Below, one piece after another: positions 1 through 9,200 of a stretch of 64,000 bases of DNA (positions are counted from its first letter, which is position 1; each line of letters begins with the position of its first letter). Origin of the DNA: Roseovarius gaetbuli (GTDB lineage: Bacteria > Pseudomonadota > Alphaproteobacteria > Rhodobacterales > Rhodobacteraceae). The position numbers were made by a program, and so were the translations under genes. The notes below the pieces were generated by a model that had not been told where the DNA came from, did not search any database, and saw only the letters and a list, made by a program, of their open reading frames with translations. The stretch spans positions 18,960-82,959 of the forward strand of contig NZ_FWFJ01000014.1 of assembly GCF_900172365.1 (NCBI RefSeq), read 5' to 3'.

Positions 1-2
1 AG

Positions 3-3000
3 GCGGCCAATCCCGCGATTGGCTTTGACGGCAGCCCCTTTGCCGTCAATGACCGACTTACGCCTTGGCCAAAGCGCGACCATCCGCGCCGCGCCGGGGT
101 CAATTCGCTTGGGGTTGGCGGCACCAATGCCCATGCGGTTTTGCAAGAACCGCCCGAAGCTGCGCCCTCTGAGCCCGGCGATTGGCCGTTTCAGCTTTTC
201 ACCCTCTCGGCGCGCAACAAATCCGCACTTGAAGACGGTGCCGCGCGGCTGGCAAGCCATCTGCGCGCGCATCCCGAGCAACCGCTGGCCGATGTCGCCT
301 GGACCCTGAAAGAGGGTCGGCGCGCCTTTGATCGCCGCCGCGTCGTAGTCGCTGATAGCCACGAGGCCGCCGCCGCGCTTTTGGAAAAGGGCGATCCTCG
401 GCGGGTGTTTACCCACGAGGTCCTGGGCCATGACCCGCAGGTCGTGTTCATGTTCCCCGGCGGCGGTGCGCAATATGCGGGCATGGCGCGCGACCTTTAT
501 GAAACAGAGCCGGTCTTTGCCGAATGGATGGATCGCGGGCTTGATCTGCTTCAGCCCAGGCTTGATTACGACATCCGCGCGATCTGGTTGCCGGACGGCG
601 ATGGACTGCCCGAGGCGCAAGAGCGGCTCAAGCGCCCTTCGGTGCAATTGCCGCTGATCATGATCACCGAATATGCGCTTGCCCAACTCTGGCAGAGCTG
701 GGGGGTGACCCCCGCCGCCCTTATCGGGCATTCGATGGGCGAAAACACCGCCGCCTGTCTCGCCGGGGTGATGAGCTTCGAGGATTGCATCGGTCTTGTG
801 CATCTGCGCGGGCAGCTTTTTGACGAGGTCGCGCCGGGCGGCATGCTGAGCGTGCCATTGGCCGCCGAGGCGCTGCGCCCCTGGCTTGGCGAAGGCCTTG
901 ACCTTGCGGCGGTGAATGCGCCCGAACTCTCGGTTGCCTCTGGGCCGCAGGCGGCCCTTGATGATTTGGCCGCGCGCCTTGCCGCCGAGGGGATCGAGGC
1001 ACAGCGCATTCCAATCGACATCGCCGCCCATAGCCGGATGCTCGTGCCGATCCTTGACCGGTTCCGCGCCTATCTGGCCTCTATCACTCTCAATCCGCCA
1101 CAAATCCCGCTGATCTCGAACCGCAGCGGCGATTACATGACGCCGGAGCAGGCCACCGATCCGGATTACTGGGTTGGGCATCTGCGACATACGGTAGAGT
1201 ATGCAAAGGGCCTTGGCCGCCTTGCCGAGGGCGAGGCACGGGTGTTTCTTGAGGTCGGGCCCGGCAAGGCTTTGTCGTCCCTGGCTCAGGCGCATGACGC
1301 GATCACCGCCAATCAGGTGATCGGCACCCTACGCCATCCCGATGACGTGGTGCCCGATGACGAATACTTCATGGCGATGCTTGGCCGGATGTGGGCCGTG
1401 GGCGTCACCATCGACTGGCATCAGATCTGGGGCGAGGCGCGCCGCTTGCGCGTGCCGCTTCCGACTTATGCCTTTCAACACAAACCCTATTTCATCGCCC
1501 CCGGCGCGGCGCGGCACGAGGCAGCAACCGATTTTCCGCTGCGGCGCGATGATCTGGCGGACTGGGGGTATCGACCGCATTGGCGGCCTCGGCTGGCCGA
1601 GGTCGACCTCAGCGACGGCGCCGACATGGACGCGATCCCGCCCGAGAGCTGGCTTATCTTTGAGGATGACGCCGGGCTTGCCAAAAAGGTTGGCGCGCGC
1701 CTTGAGAGCGCCAATCATACGGTGACGTATGTTAGCCCCGGCGATGCCTTCGCCACACTTGCACCGGGGCGTTATGCGCTCTCGCCGGAACGCGGGCGCG
1801 AGGGCTATGATCAGCTGATCCGCGCGTTGGTCTCGGAGGGGCGTGCGCCCACCCGGATCGCGCATTTCTGGCAGGTTACGGCGGATGAACGCCACCGCCC
1901 CGGATCAAGCTTTTTCCACCGGCTTCAGGAACAGGGATTCTATAGCCTGCTGTTTCTGGCACAGGCCATGGCCGACGAGGGCCTGCCGACGCCGATCCAT
2001 ATCACCGCGATCACCTCTGGCGCGGCGCAGGTCAAGGGCGAGCCGCTTGCGCACCCGGCCAAGGCCACCGCGATGGGCCCGCTGCGGGTGATCCCGCGCG
2101 AGATGCCCGGCGTGACCTGCGCCAGCCTTGATATCCCCATGCCCGACACCCGGCGCGGGATGCCCGACGCGCTTGTCACGCAGGTGCTGGAGGATCTGCT
2201 GCAAGAGCCCGGCAACCGCGTGGCGGCCCTGCGCAGTGCGCGGCGCTATGAACAAGACTATCGCGCCCAGCCGATCCCCGAGGGCGAGACGCCGATTGCC
2301 GATGGCGATACGGTTCTGATCACCGGCGGCTTTGGTGGCATCGGCCGGACGCTGGCCGAAGACCTGATCCGCAGGAATGGCGCCAATATCGTGCTGATGT
2401 CGCGCCGGGCGCTGCCCGCGCGCGAAGATTGGCCACGCTATCTTGCGACCCGTGGCGCGGGCGATCCGCTGGCGCGCCGGATTGCCGCGATCGAGCGATT
2501 GGAGGGGCTTGGCGGGCGCGTGATGGTGATCACGGCGGATGTCTGCAACATCGAGGATATGCGCGCCGCACGGGCGCAGATCGAGGCCGGGTTTGGCCGC
2601 GTCAACGGCGTCATCCACGCCGCCGGCGTGATCGCCGACGCGCCACTTCTGAGCAAGGGGCCGGACAGTATCGAGGATGTGTTCACCCCGAAAATTCACG
2701 GCACGCAGGTGCTTGAACAGGTGTTCCCCGATGGAACGCTTGACTGGCTCGTGCTGTTTTCCTCGACCTCGACGGTGACCGCCCCGGCGGGGCAGGTCGA
2801 TTACGTGGCGGCGAACGAATACCTCAACGCCTATGCCAAATCGCGCAGCGCCGACAAGACCCGCGTGCTTGCGCTCAACTGGGGGATCTGGGCCAAGGTC
2901 GGCATGGCCGCCGAGGCGGTTGCGCGCCAAAAGGGCGATGTCATTCCCGCCCCGCGTGTGCCCGTCACGGCGCCGCTGATCGACACGGCAAGCCATGACG

Positions 3001-5264
3001 CCGAGGGCAACCGGCTTTTCCATGCCAGCTATTGCGCGGCCGACACTTGGGTATTTGACGAGCATCGCACCAAGGCCGGTCAGGCGCTTTTGCCCGGCAC
3101 CGGGTATCTGGAGCTTTTGGCCGAAGCCCTGCGCGCGCAGGGCGAAGAGGGCGCGTTTGAAATTCGCGACCTGTGGTTCCTGCGCCCGTTTGACATGCCG
3201 GATCAAGGCGCCCGCGACATGCGCCTGCGTTTGACGCGCAGCGCTGCGGGCTATGACGCAGAGGTGCAAAGCGCGTCGACCCTGGCCGGGCGTCAGGGGT
3301 GGCAAAGCAATGCCCAAGGCGGCGTGACCCTCGTGCCGCGCGCCGCGCCTGCGCCGCTTGATCTTGCCACCATTCGCAAGCGCATGGAAAGCTGGCAAGA
3401 GGCGGGCGATGCGCCCCTAAGCGCCCCGCAAGAGGCACATCTTGCGTTCGGGTCCCGTTGGCGGGTGTTGCAAGCCATGGGCTTTGGCGACGGTGAGGGC
3501 CTTGCGTATCTGCGCCTGCCAGAGGTGGCGATGGACGATCTCGCACAGGGCTATCTTTTGCATCCGGCCCTGATGGATATCGCGACCGGTTGGGCGATGA
3601 AGCTGATCGAGGGCTATGCGCCGACGCATCTCTGGGTGCCGATGTCTTATGGCGCGGTCCGGGTCTTTGCGCCGCTGGCGGGCGAGGTGTTCAGCCATGT
3701 GCGCAATGCCGACGACAACCGTGCCGGGGCCGCGACCGCAAGTTTTGACATCACGATCTGCGACAGGTCGGGCCGGGTGCTTGTCGACATCCGGAATTTC
3801 GCGATCCGCCGCCAAGAGGGCGGGCTTGCGCTTAGCGCGCCGACCGCGCGGGACCTGGAGTTTGACCCCGGACAAGGCGGCGAGGCCCAGAGCCTCTCGC
3901 CCGCAGAGGAACGGCTTCAGCACAACCTTGAACAGGGGATTTTGCCAAGCGAGGGGCCAGAGGCGTTTCGCCGCGCGCTTGCCAGCGGGCTGTCACAGGT
4001 GGTCGTGTCCTCGCTTGACCTTGACGCGCTTTGCGCACAGGCCGAAGATAGCGCCCGCGGCCCGGATGAGAGCGGGCAAAAGTTCGACCGCCCCGATCTT
4101 GAAAGCGATTTCGTTGCCCCCGAGGGCGAGATCGAAACCCGGCTGGCAGAGTTCTGGAGCAGCCTTTTGGGCCTTGAAACCGTCGGTGCCGAGGATAGCT
4201 TTTTTGATCTTGGCGGGCATTCCCTGATTGCCGTGCGGCTGTTCGGGATGATCCGCAAGGCGTGGCAAGTGGATTTCCCGATTTCGGTGCTGTTCGAGGC
4301 GCCCACGATCCGCGCGTGCGCCGCGCTGATCGAGGCGCGCATCGGGCCGCAAGGGGCCAGTACCACCACCGGTGCCGCCACCCAAAATCCAAGCACGCCA
4401 GAGCGCCGCTTCACCCATCTGGTGCCTATGCACCGGGGCGAAGGCGGGCCGAAGCGACCGTTTTTCCTTGTGGCGGGGATGTTCGGCAACGTCCTCAACC
4501 TGCGCCACCTTGCGCATCTTCTCGGCGATGACCGGCCATTTTATGGGCTTCAGGCGCGCGGGCTTTATGGCGGCGAGGCGCCGCATGACGATCTTGTCGA
4601 GGCAGCGCGCGACTATATCACCGAAATGCGCCAGATTCAGCCGCATGGCCCCTATCTTTTGGGTGGCTTTTCCGGCGGCGGCATCACCGCCTATGAGATG
4701 GCGCAACAATTGCGCGCAGCGGGCGAAGAGGTGGGTGCACTGGTCATGCTTGACACCCCCCTGCCGCAACGCCGTGCGCTATCGCGCAAGGATCGCCTGC
4801 TTATCCAGTGGCAGGAATTGCGCGCGCGCGGCCCGCTTTATCCGCTGCACTGGGCCAGCAACCGGATCAAATGGGAACTGGCCAAACGCCGCCCGCAAGA
4901 GGCCGCGACAAACACCGAGCATCAGTTTCACGACAGCGAGATCGAGGCCGCGTTCTATCGCGCGATTGCGCGCTATGACTTGCGCCCCTGGGATGGCCCG
5001 CTCTCCCTGTTCCGCCCGCCGCTTGTGGGCAAATGGCAGGTCTCGAACGGGCTCTGGGTGAATTCAGAGCGCGCTTATGTGCTGCCCGACAATGACTGGA
5101 CCCGCCATGCGCCACAGGTGCAGGTGACAGAGGTGCCGGGTGATCACGATTCAATGGTGCTAGAGCCCAATGTGCGGGTTCTGGCCGCCCGCATCCGGCG
5201 CGCGATCGAGACCGCCGAAGCGGATATTCCCAACCCGCCCCTTGCCCGGAGGGCCGCAGAATGA
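3..5264 (+). CDS. Type I polyketide synthase, terminal module (5' end outside window)
   Basis: The reading frame is open from the window edge, so the start lies upstream; 1753 residues are visible. The first ~45 are the end of a ketosynthase (GTNAH motif). Then follow an acyltransferase (GHSMGE, Ser codon 732-734), a structural KR-like half (nt ~1570-2280), an active ketoreductase (GGFGGIG near nt 2325; catalytic Y-x3-N in DYVAANEYL), a dehydratase (His codon 3063, with one extra residue in the HxxxG spacing; HPALMD Asp codon 3576), an ACP (GGHS, Ser codon 4221) and a thioesterase (GFSGGG, Ser codon 4671). The AT motif around AAHSRM is not the methylmalonyl YASH form, so malonyl-CoA is my guess. 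The DH lies after the KR, unlike the usual DH-KR order. The TE implies this protein releases the product. The stop overlaps the next gene by ATGA. Confidence 0.95.
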   Translation, partial: AANPAIGFDGSPFAVNDRLTPWPKRDHPRRAGVNSLGVGGTNAHAVLQEPPEAAPSEPGDWPFQLFTLSARNKSALEDGAARLASHLRAHPEQPLADVAWTLKEGRRAFDRRRVVVADSHEAAAALLEKGDPRRVFTHEVLGHDPQVVFMFPGGGAQYAGMARDLYETEPVFAEWMDRGLDLLQPRLDYDIRAIWLPDGDGLPEAQERLKRPSVQLPLIMITEYALAQLWQSWGVTPAALIGHSMGENTAACLAGVMSFEDCIGLVHLRGQLFDEVAPGGMLSVPLAAEALRPWLGEGLDLAAVNAPELSVASGPQAALDDLAARLAAEGIEAQRIPIDIAAHSRMLVPILDRFRAYLASITLNPPQIPLISNRSGDYMTPEQATDPDYWVGHLRHTVEYAKGLGRLAEGEARVFLEVGPGKALSSLAQAHDAITANQVIGTLRHPDDVVPDDEYFMAMLGRMWAVGVTIDWHQIWGEARRLRVPLPTYAFQHKPYFIAPGAARHEAATDFPLRRDDLADWGYRPHWRPRLAEVDLSDGADMDAIPPESWLIFEDDAGLAKKVGARLESANHTVTYVSPGDAFATLAPGRYALSPERGREGYDQLIRALVSEGRAPTRIAHFWQVTADERHRPGSSFFHRLQEQGFYSLLFLAQAMADEGLPTPIHITAITSGAAQVKGEPLAHPAKATAMGPLRVIPREMPGVTCASLDIPMPDTRRGMPDALVTQVLEDLLQEPGNRVAALRSARRYEQDYRAQPIPEGETPIADGDTVLITGGFGGIGRTLAEDLIRRNGANIVLMSRRALPAREDWPRYLATRGAGDPLARRIAAIERLEGLGGRVMVITADVCNIEDMRAARAQIEAGFGRVNGVIHAAGVIADAPLLSKGPDSIEDVFTPKIHGTQVLEQVFPDGTLDWLVLFSSTSTVTAPAGQVDYVAANEYLNAYAKSRSADKTRVLALNWGIWAKVGMAAEAVARQKGDVIPAPRVPVTAPLIDTASHDAEGNRLFHASYCAADTWVFDEHRTKAGQALLPGTGYLELLAEALRAQGEEGAFEIRDLWFLRPFDMPDQGARDMRLRLTRSAAGYDAEVQSASTLAGRQGWQSNAQGGVTLVPRAAPAPLDLATIRKRMESWQEAGDAPLSAPQEAHLAFGSRWRVLQAMGFGDGEGLAYLRLPEVAMDDLAQGYLLHPALMDIATGWAMKLIEGYAPTHLWVPMSYGAVRVFAPLAGEVFSHVRNADDNRAGAATASFDITICDRSGRVLVDIRNFAIRRQEGGLALSAPTARDLEFDPGQGGEAQSLSPAEERLQHNLEQGILPSEGPEAFRRALASGLSQVVVSSLDLDALCAQAEDSARGPDESGQKFDRPDLESDFVAPEGEIETRLAEFWSSLLGLETVGAEDSFFDLGGHSLIAVRLFGMIRKAWQVDFPISVLFEAPTIRACAALIEARIGPQGASTTTGAATQNPSTPERRFTHLVPMHRGEGGPKRPFFLVAGMFGNVLNLRHLAHLLGDDRPFYGLQARGLYGGEAPHDDLVEAARDYITEMRQIQPHGPYLLGGFSGGGITAYEMAQQLRAAGEEVGALVMLDTPLPQRRALSRKDRLLIQWQELRARGPLYPLHWASNRIKWELAKRRPQEAATNTEHQFHDSEIEAAFYRAIARYDLRPWDGPLSLFRPPLVGKWQVSNGLWVNSERAYVLPDNDWTRHAPQVQVTEVPGDHDSMVLEPNVRVLAARIRRAIETAEADIPNPPLARRAAE

Positions 5265-6265
5265 CGGACACCCCGCGCGTTCTCTGCATCATCCTGAATT
5301 GGCGCACGCCAGAGATGAGCCTGAAATCCTGCGCCGCGGCACAGATCGCGATGCAGGATATCGCGGGCGAGATTGTGCTGGTCGACAACGACTCCGGCGA
5401 TGGGTCGTACGAAAAACTACAAGCGGGCATCAAGGGCCAAAGCCGGGTGCGCGTGGTGCAATCTGGGCGCAATGGCGGCTTTGGCGCGGGCAATAATGCC
5501 GGTATGCGGGCGGGCTTGGCCGACGGCACGCCGCCCGATTATGTCTATATCCTGAATTCCGATGCTTTCCCGGCGCGCGACGCGATCACCCGCCTTCTGG
5601 CGCATCTTGAGGCCACGCCCCAGGCGGGCCTTGTCGGCAGCTATATCCATGGCTCTGACGGGGCGGCGCATGTCACCTGTTTCCGCTTTCCCTCGATTGC
5701 CGGTGAGTTCGAAGGCGCGGCGCGCATGGGTCCGGTCAGCAGGATGTTGAAACGCCATATCGTGCCCCTTGCGGTGCCCGAGGCCGACCGCCCGGTTGAT
5801 TGGCTGGCCGGCGCAAGCCTGATGATCCGGCAAGGCGTGCTTGATCAGATCGGCGGCTTTGACGAGCGGTTTTTCCTCTATTTCGAGGAAACCGACCTTT
5901 GCCTGCGGGCCGCGCGAGCAGGCTGGCACACCCATTTCGTACGCCAGAGCGAGGTCGAGCATATCGGCTCGGTCAGCACCGGCATGAAAACATGGGCACG
6001 GGTGCCCGATTACTGGTTCGCCTCGCGGCGGCATTATTTCGTGAAAAACCACGGGCGCGCCTATGCCGTCGCGGCAACGCTGGCGCATTTGGCCGGCGGG
6101 GTGCTGGGACAGGTCTGGCGCATCGTCCGGCGCAAACCGGCCGCTGGTCCGCCGCATTTCCTGCGAAGTTTACTGGTAAGTGATAGCCGTGCGGCGCTGC
6201 GCGATATTGCGGGTCGCGGCCCCAAAAGCGCCAGCAAAGGCGCGCGTGCCGTGGCTGAGAAATGA
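5261..6265 (+). CDS. GT2 family glycosyltransferase between PKS and NRPS
   Basis: 334 residues with the GT-A fold signature of GT2 enzymes: VDNDSGDGS near residue 46, a NSDAF nucleotide/metal motif near 98, and FLYFEETDLCLR near 210 as the acidic acceptor-side motif. The family resembles rhamnosyl- and other sugar transferases that act on lipid carriers or small molecules; donor and acceptor cannot be read from sequence. The start ATG overlaps the PKS stop (ATGA) and the stop lies 10 bases before the NRPS start, so it is co-transcribed and translationally coupled with both megasynthases. This suggests that the polyketide-peptide product is glycosylated. A hydrophobic stretch around residues 270-285 may be a membrane contact. 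Confidence 0.9.
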   Translation: MTDTPRVLCIILNWRTPEMSLKSCAAAQIAMQDIAGEIVLVDNDSGDGSYEKLQAGIKGQSRVRVVQSGRNGGFGAGNNAGMRAGLADGTPPDYVYILNSDAFPARDAITRLLAHLEATPQAGLVGSYIHGSDGAAHVTCFRFPSIAGEFEGAARMGPVSRMLKRHIVPLAVPEADRPVDWLAGASLMIRQGVLDQIGGFDERFFLYFEETDLCLRAARAGWHTHFVRQSEVEHIGSVSTGMKTWARVPDYWFASRRHYFVKNHGRAYAVAATLAHLAGGVLGQVWRIVRRKPAAGPPHFLRSLLVSDSRAALRDIAGRGPKSASKGARAVAEK

Positions 6266-6275
6266 GGATAAGACG

Positions 6276-9200
6276 ATGTTGACCGCCCTTCTGATCGGGA
6301 ATGAATCGCTGGCCCTCAACTGTGGCGAGGCCTGGCTTGGGCGCGGGCATGAAATCGCGGCCGTGGTCACGCGCAACCCCGATGTGAGGGCTTGGGCGAC
6401 GGCCAAGGGCCTGCCCCTGATTGCCCCCGGCGCGGGCCTCTCCGAGGCGCTCAGCGGGGTGTCGTTTGACTGGCTGTTGTCGATTGCCAATCTGTCGGTT
6501 CTTCCCGAGAGCGTACTGGCAAAGGCAACCAAGGGCGCGGTGAATTTTCACGACGGGCCATTGCCGCGCTACGCGGGGCTCAACGCGCCGGTCTGGGCCT
6601 TGATCGAGGGCGAGGCGCGCCACGGCATCACCTGGCATCTGATAGAAGGCGGAGTGGATGAGGGCCGCATCATCGAGCAGCGCCTGTTTGATATCGCGGC
6701 CGATGACACCGCCTTTACCCTCAACGCCAAATGCTATGGCGCGGCGCTGGATAGCTTTCCCACCGTGATGGATCAGCTTGAGCGCGGCCTGCCCGGTGCG
6801 GTGACCCAAGACCTTGACGCGCGCTCCTATTTCGCCCGCGCCGACCGCCCCGAGGCCGCCGCCTGGCTGGATTTCACCAAGCCCGCAAGCGATCTTGCCC
6901 GGCTGGTGCGCGCGCTGGATCATGGCGGGTATCTTAACCCGCTGTGCATGGCGCGCATCAAACTTGGCGATCAGGTGGTTCTGGTTGGCAAGGCCGAAAT
7001 CCTAAGCGGTAAAACCGGCCCGGCGGGAACGGTTATAGAAGTCACCAAAGACCAACTGAGTGTCGCAACAGGCGATGGCGCAATCCGGCTAGGCGCGCTT
7101 TGCGCAGGCGACGGAACGGCGATTGATCCGGTCAAACTGGCCACGCCGGGCATGATGCTTGCACAAAGCGGCGCGGCGGAGGGTCTCACCCGGATCATGA
7201 CCGATCTGGCGCCGAATGACGGCTATTGGCGCGCCGCCTTGCGGGCCATGCAGCCGATTACCCTGCCGGTTGCGCCGGGGGATGGCGCGGGCGAAGAGCG
7301 GCATGCGCTTGACCTTACAGGCGACACGCCGCTTGGCATTGCCGCCCTCTGGGCCAGCCGCCTTGCGGGAGAAGCAGGCGCAACGCTGGCCTATCGCGGC
7401 AAGGCGGTGTCACAGATCGAACACCCCGGTCATACCTGTCCTTGGGTGCCTCTGACCCTGCCCGAGGGCGAGACGCTGGCGGATTTGCAGACGGCAATGC
7501 AGGCCGCCCTTGACCGCGCCGAGACCAAGGGCGGCTTTGCGCTTGATATCTTTGCGCGCGACCCCGGCCTTGACGCGGGTCACCGGCCCACGCTTGGCCT
7601 TCGGGTTGAGGGCAGCGGGCTTATCCCCGGCACGGTGGTGACGCTCGATCTGGGATCGACGCCGTCGCTTGTTTATGATCCCGCGCGCCTCTCGCCTGCG
7701 ATGGCCGATTTGCTGGCCAAACGGCTTGAGGATCTCGGTCGCGGCGCGCCGGACAGCACGATCAGCGATTTGCCCCTTCTGCCCGAGGCCGAGCATCGTC
7801 TTGTCACTCAAAGCTGGAACCGCACCGCGCAGACCTATGATCCGCTGCCGCTTCACAGGATGATCGAGGCCCGCGCCGCGCGCGCGCCCGATACGACGGC
7901 CCTGGTGTTTGAGGATCAGGCCCTCAGCCACGCAGAGCTTGAGACGCGCGCCAATCGCGCCGCGCATGTTCTACGCGAGATGGGGGTTGGCCCCGGTGTT
8001 CTGGTCGGGCTTTGCCTGCCGCGCTCGGCCGATATGATCGTGGCGGCGCTTGCGATCTGGAAGGCAGGCGGGGCCTATGTGCCGATGGACCCGGCCTATC
8101 CGACCGAGCGGCTTGCGCTTTACCTGACCGATAGTGGCGCGCCGGTGGTGATTAGCCACGCCGCATTGGCCGCGACCCTTCCCAAGACCGACGCAGAGGT
8201 GCTCTGTCTTGATAGTGATCCACGGCTTGCAAGCGCCCCCGCCACCGCGCCAGAGGGCGGTGCCGGACCGGATGATCTGGCCTATGTGATCTATACCTCC
8301 GGCTCGACCGGGCGGCCCAAGGGCGTGATGGTCGAGCATCGCAACGTGGCAAATTTCTTTGCCGGGATGGACGGGCGCATTGCCCATGATCCGCCGGGGG
8401 TCTGGCTGGCGGTGACCAGCCTCAATTTCGACATTTCGGTGCTTGAGCTGTTTTATGCCCTCGCGCGTGGTTTCAAGCTTGTGCTGAGCGGCGATGAGAC
8501 CCGCGCGCTTGTCTCGTCGGGTCATCTTGCCACCTCGGATCGCGGGATGGAGTTCAGCCTTTATTACTGGGGCAATGACGATGGCACCGGGCGTGACAAA
8601 TACAAATCCCTGCTGGAAGGCGCCCAATTTGCCGACACCCACGGCTTTTGCGCGGTCTGGACGCCCGAGCGGCATTTTCACGCCTTTGGCGGCCCCTATC
8701 CCAATCCTTCGGTGACCGGGGCAGCGGTGGCGGCGGTGACGCAAAACATCGGCGTGCGCGCCGGAAGCTGTGTCGCGCCGCTGCACCACCCGGCCCGCAT
8801 CGCCGAGGAATGGGCGGTGATCGACAACCTCACCAACGGGCGCGCGGGCCTTGCCATTGCCAGCGGCTGGCAGCCGGATGATTTCGTGCTGCGCCCCGAA
8901 AACACCCCGCCCGATAACAAGCCGGCGATGTTCGACGCGATCCGCGATCTGCGCAAGCTGTGGAAGGGCGAAGCGGTTGAATACCCGCGCGCCGATGGTA
9001 GCCTGCACAGCGTCGTGACCCAACCGCGCCCGGTGTCAAAAGATGTCCCGATCTGGGTGACAACGGCGGGCAATCCGGCCACCTGGAAAGAGGCCGGGGC
9101 GCATGGCGCCAATGTTCTGACCCATCTTCTCGGCCAATCGGTGAGCGAAGTGCATCAGAAAATCGGCCTCTATCATGCGGCGCTGCGCGAGGCAGGGCAT

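Noticed and set aside
141..146. TTG at 141 as the PKS start
   Set aside because: The frame is open to the left edge and encodes the end of a ketosynthase (RRAGVNSLG, GTNAH), so the gene starts upstream of the window.
1905..3398. A 497-codon minus-strand frame opposite the PKS
   Set aside because: Shadow of the PKS; rich in His, Arg and Gly, no motif, no ribosome site.
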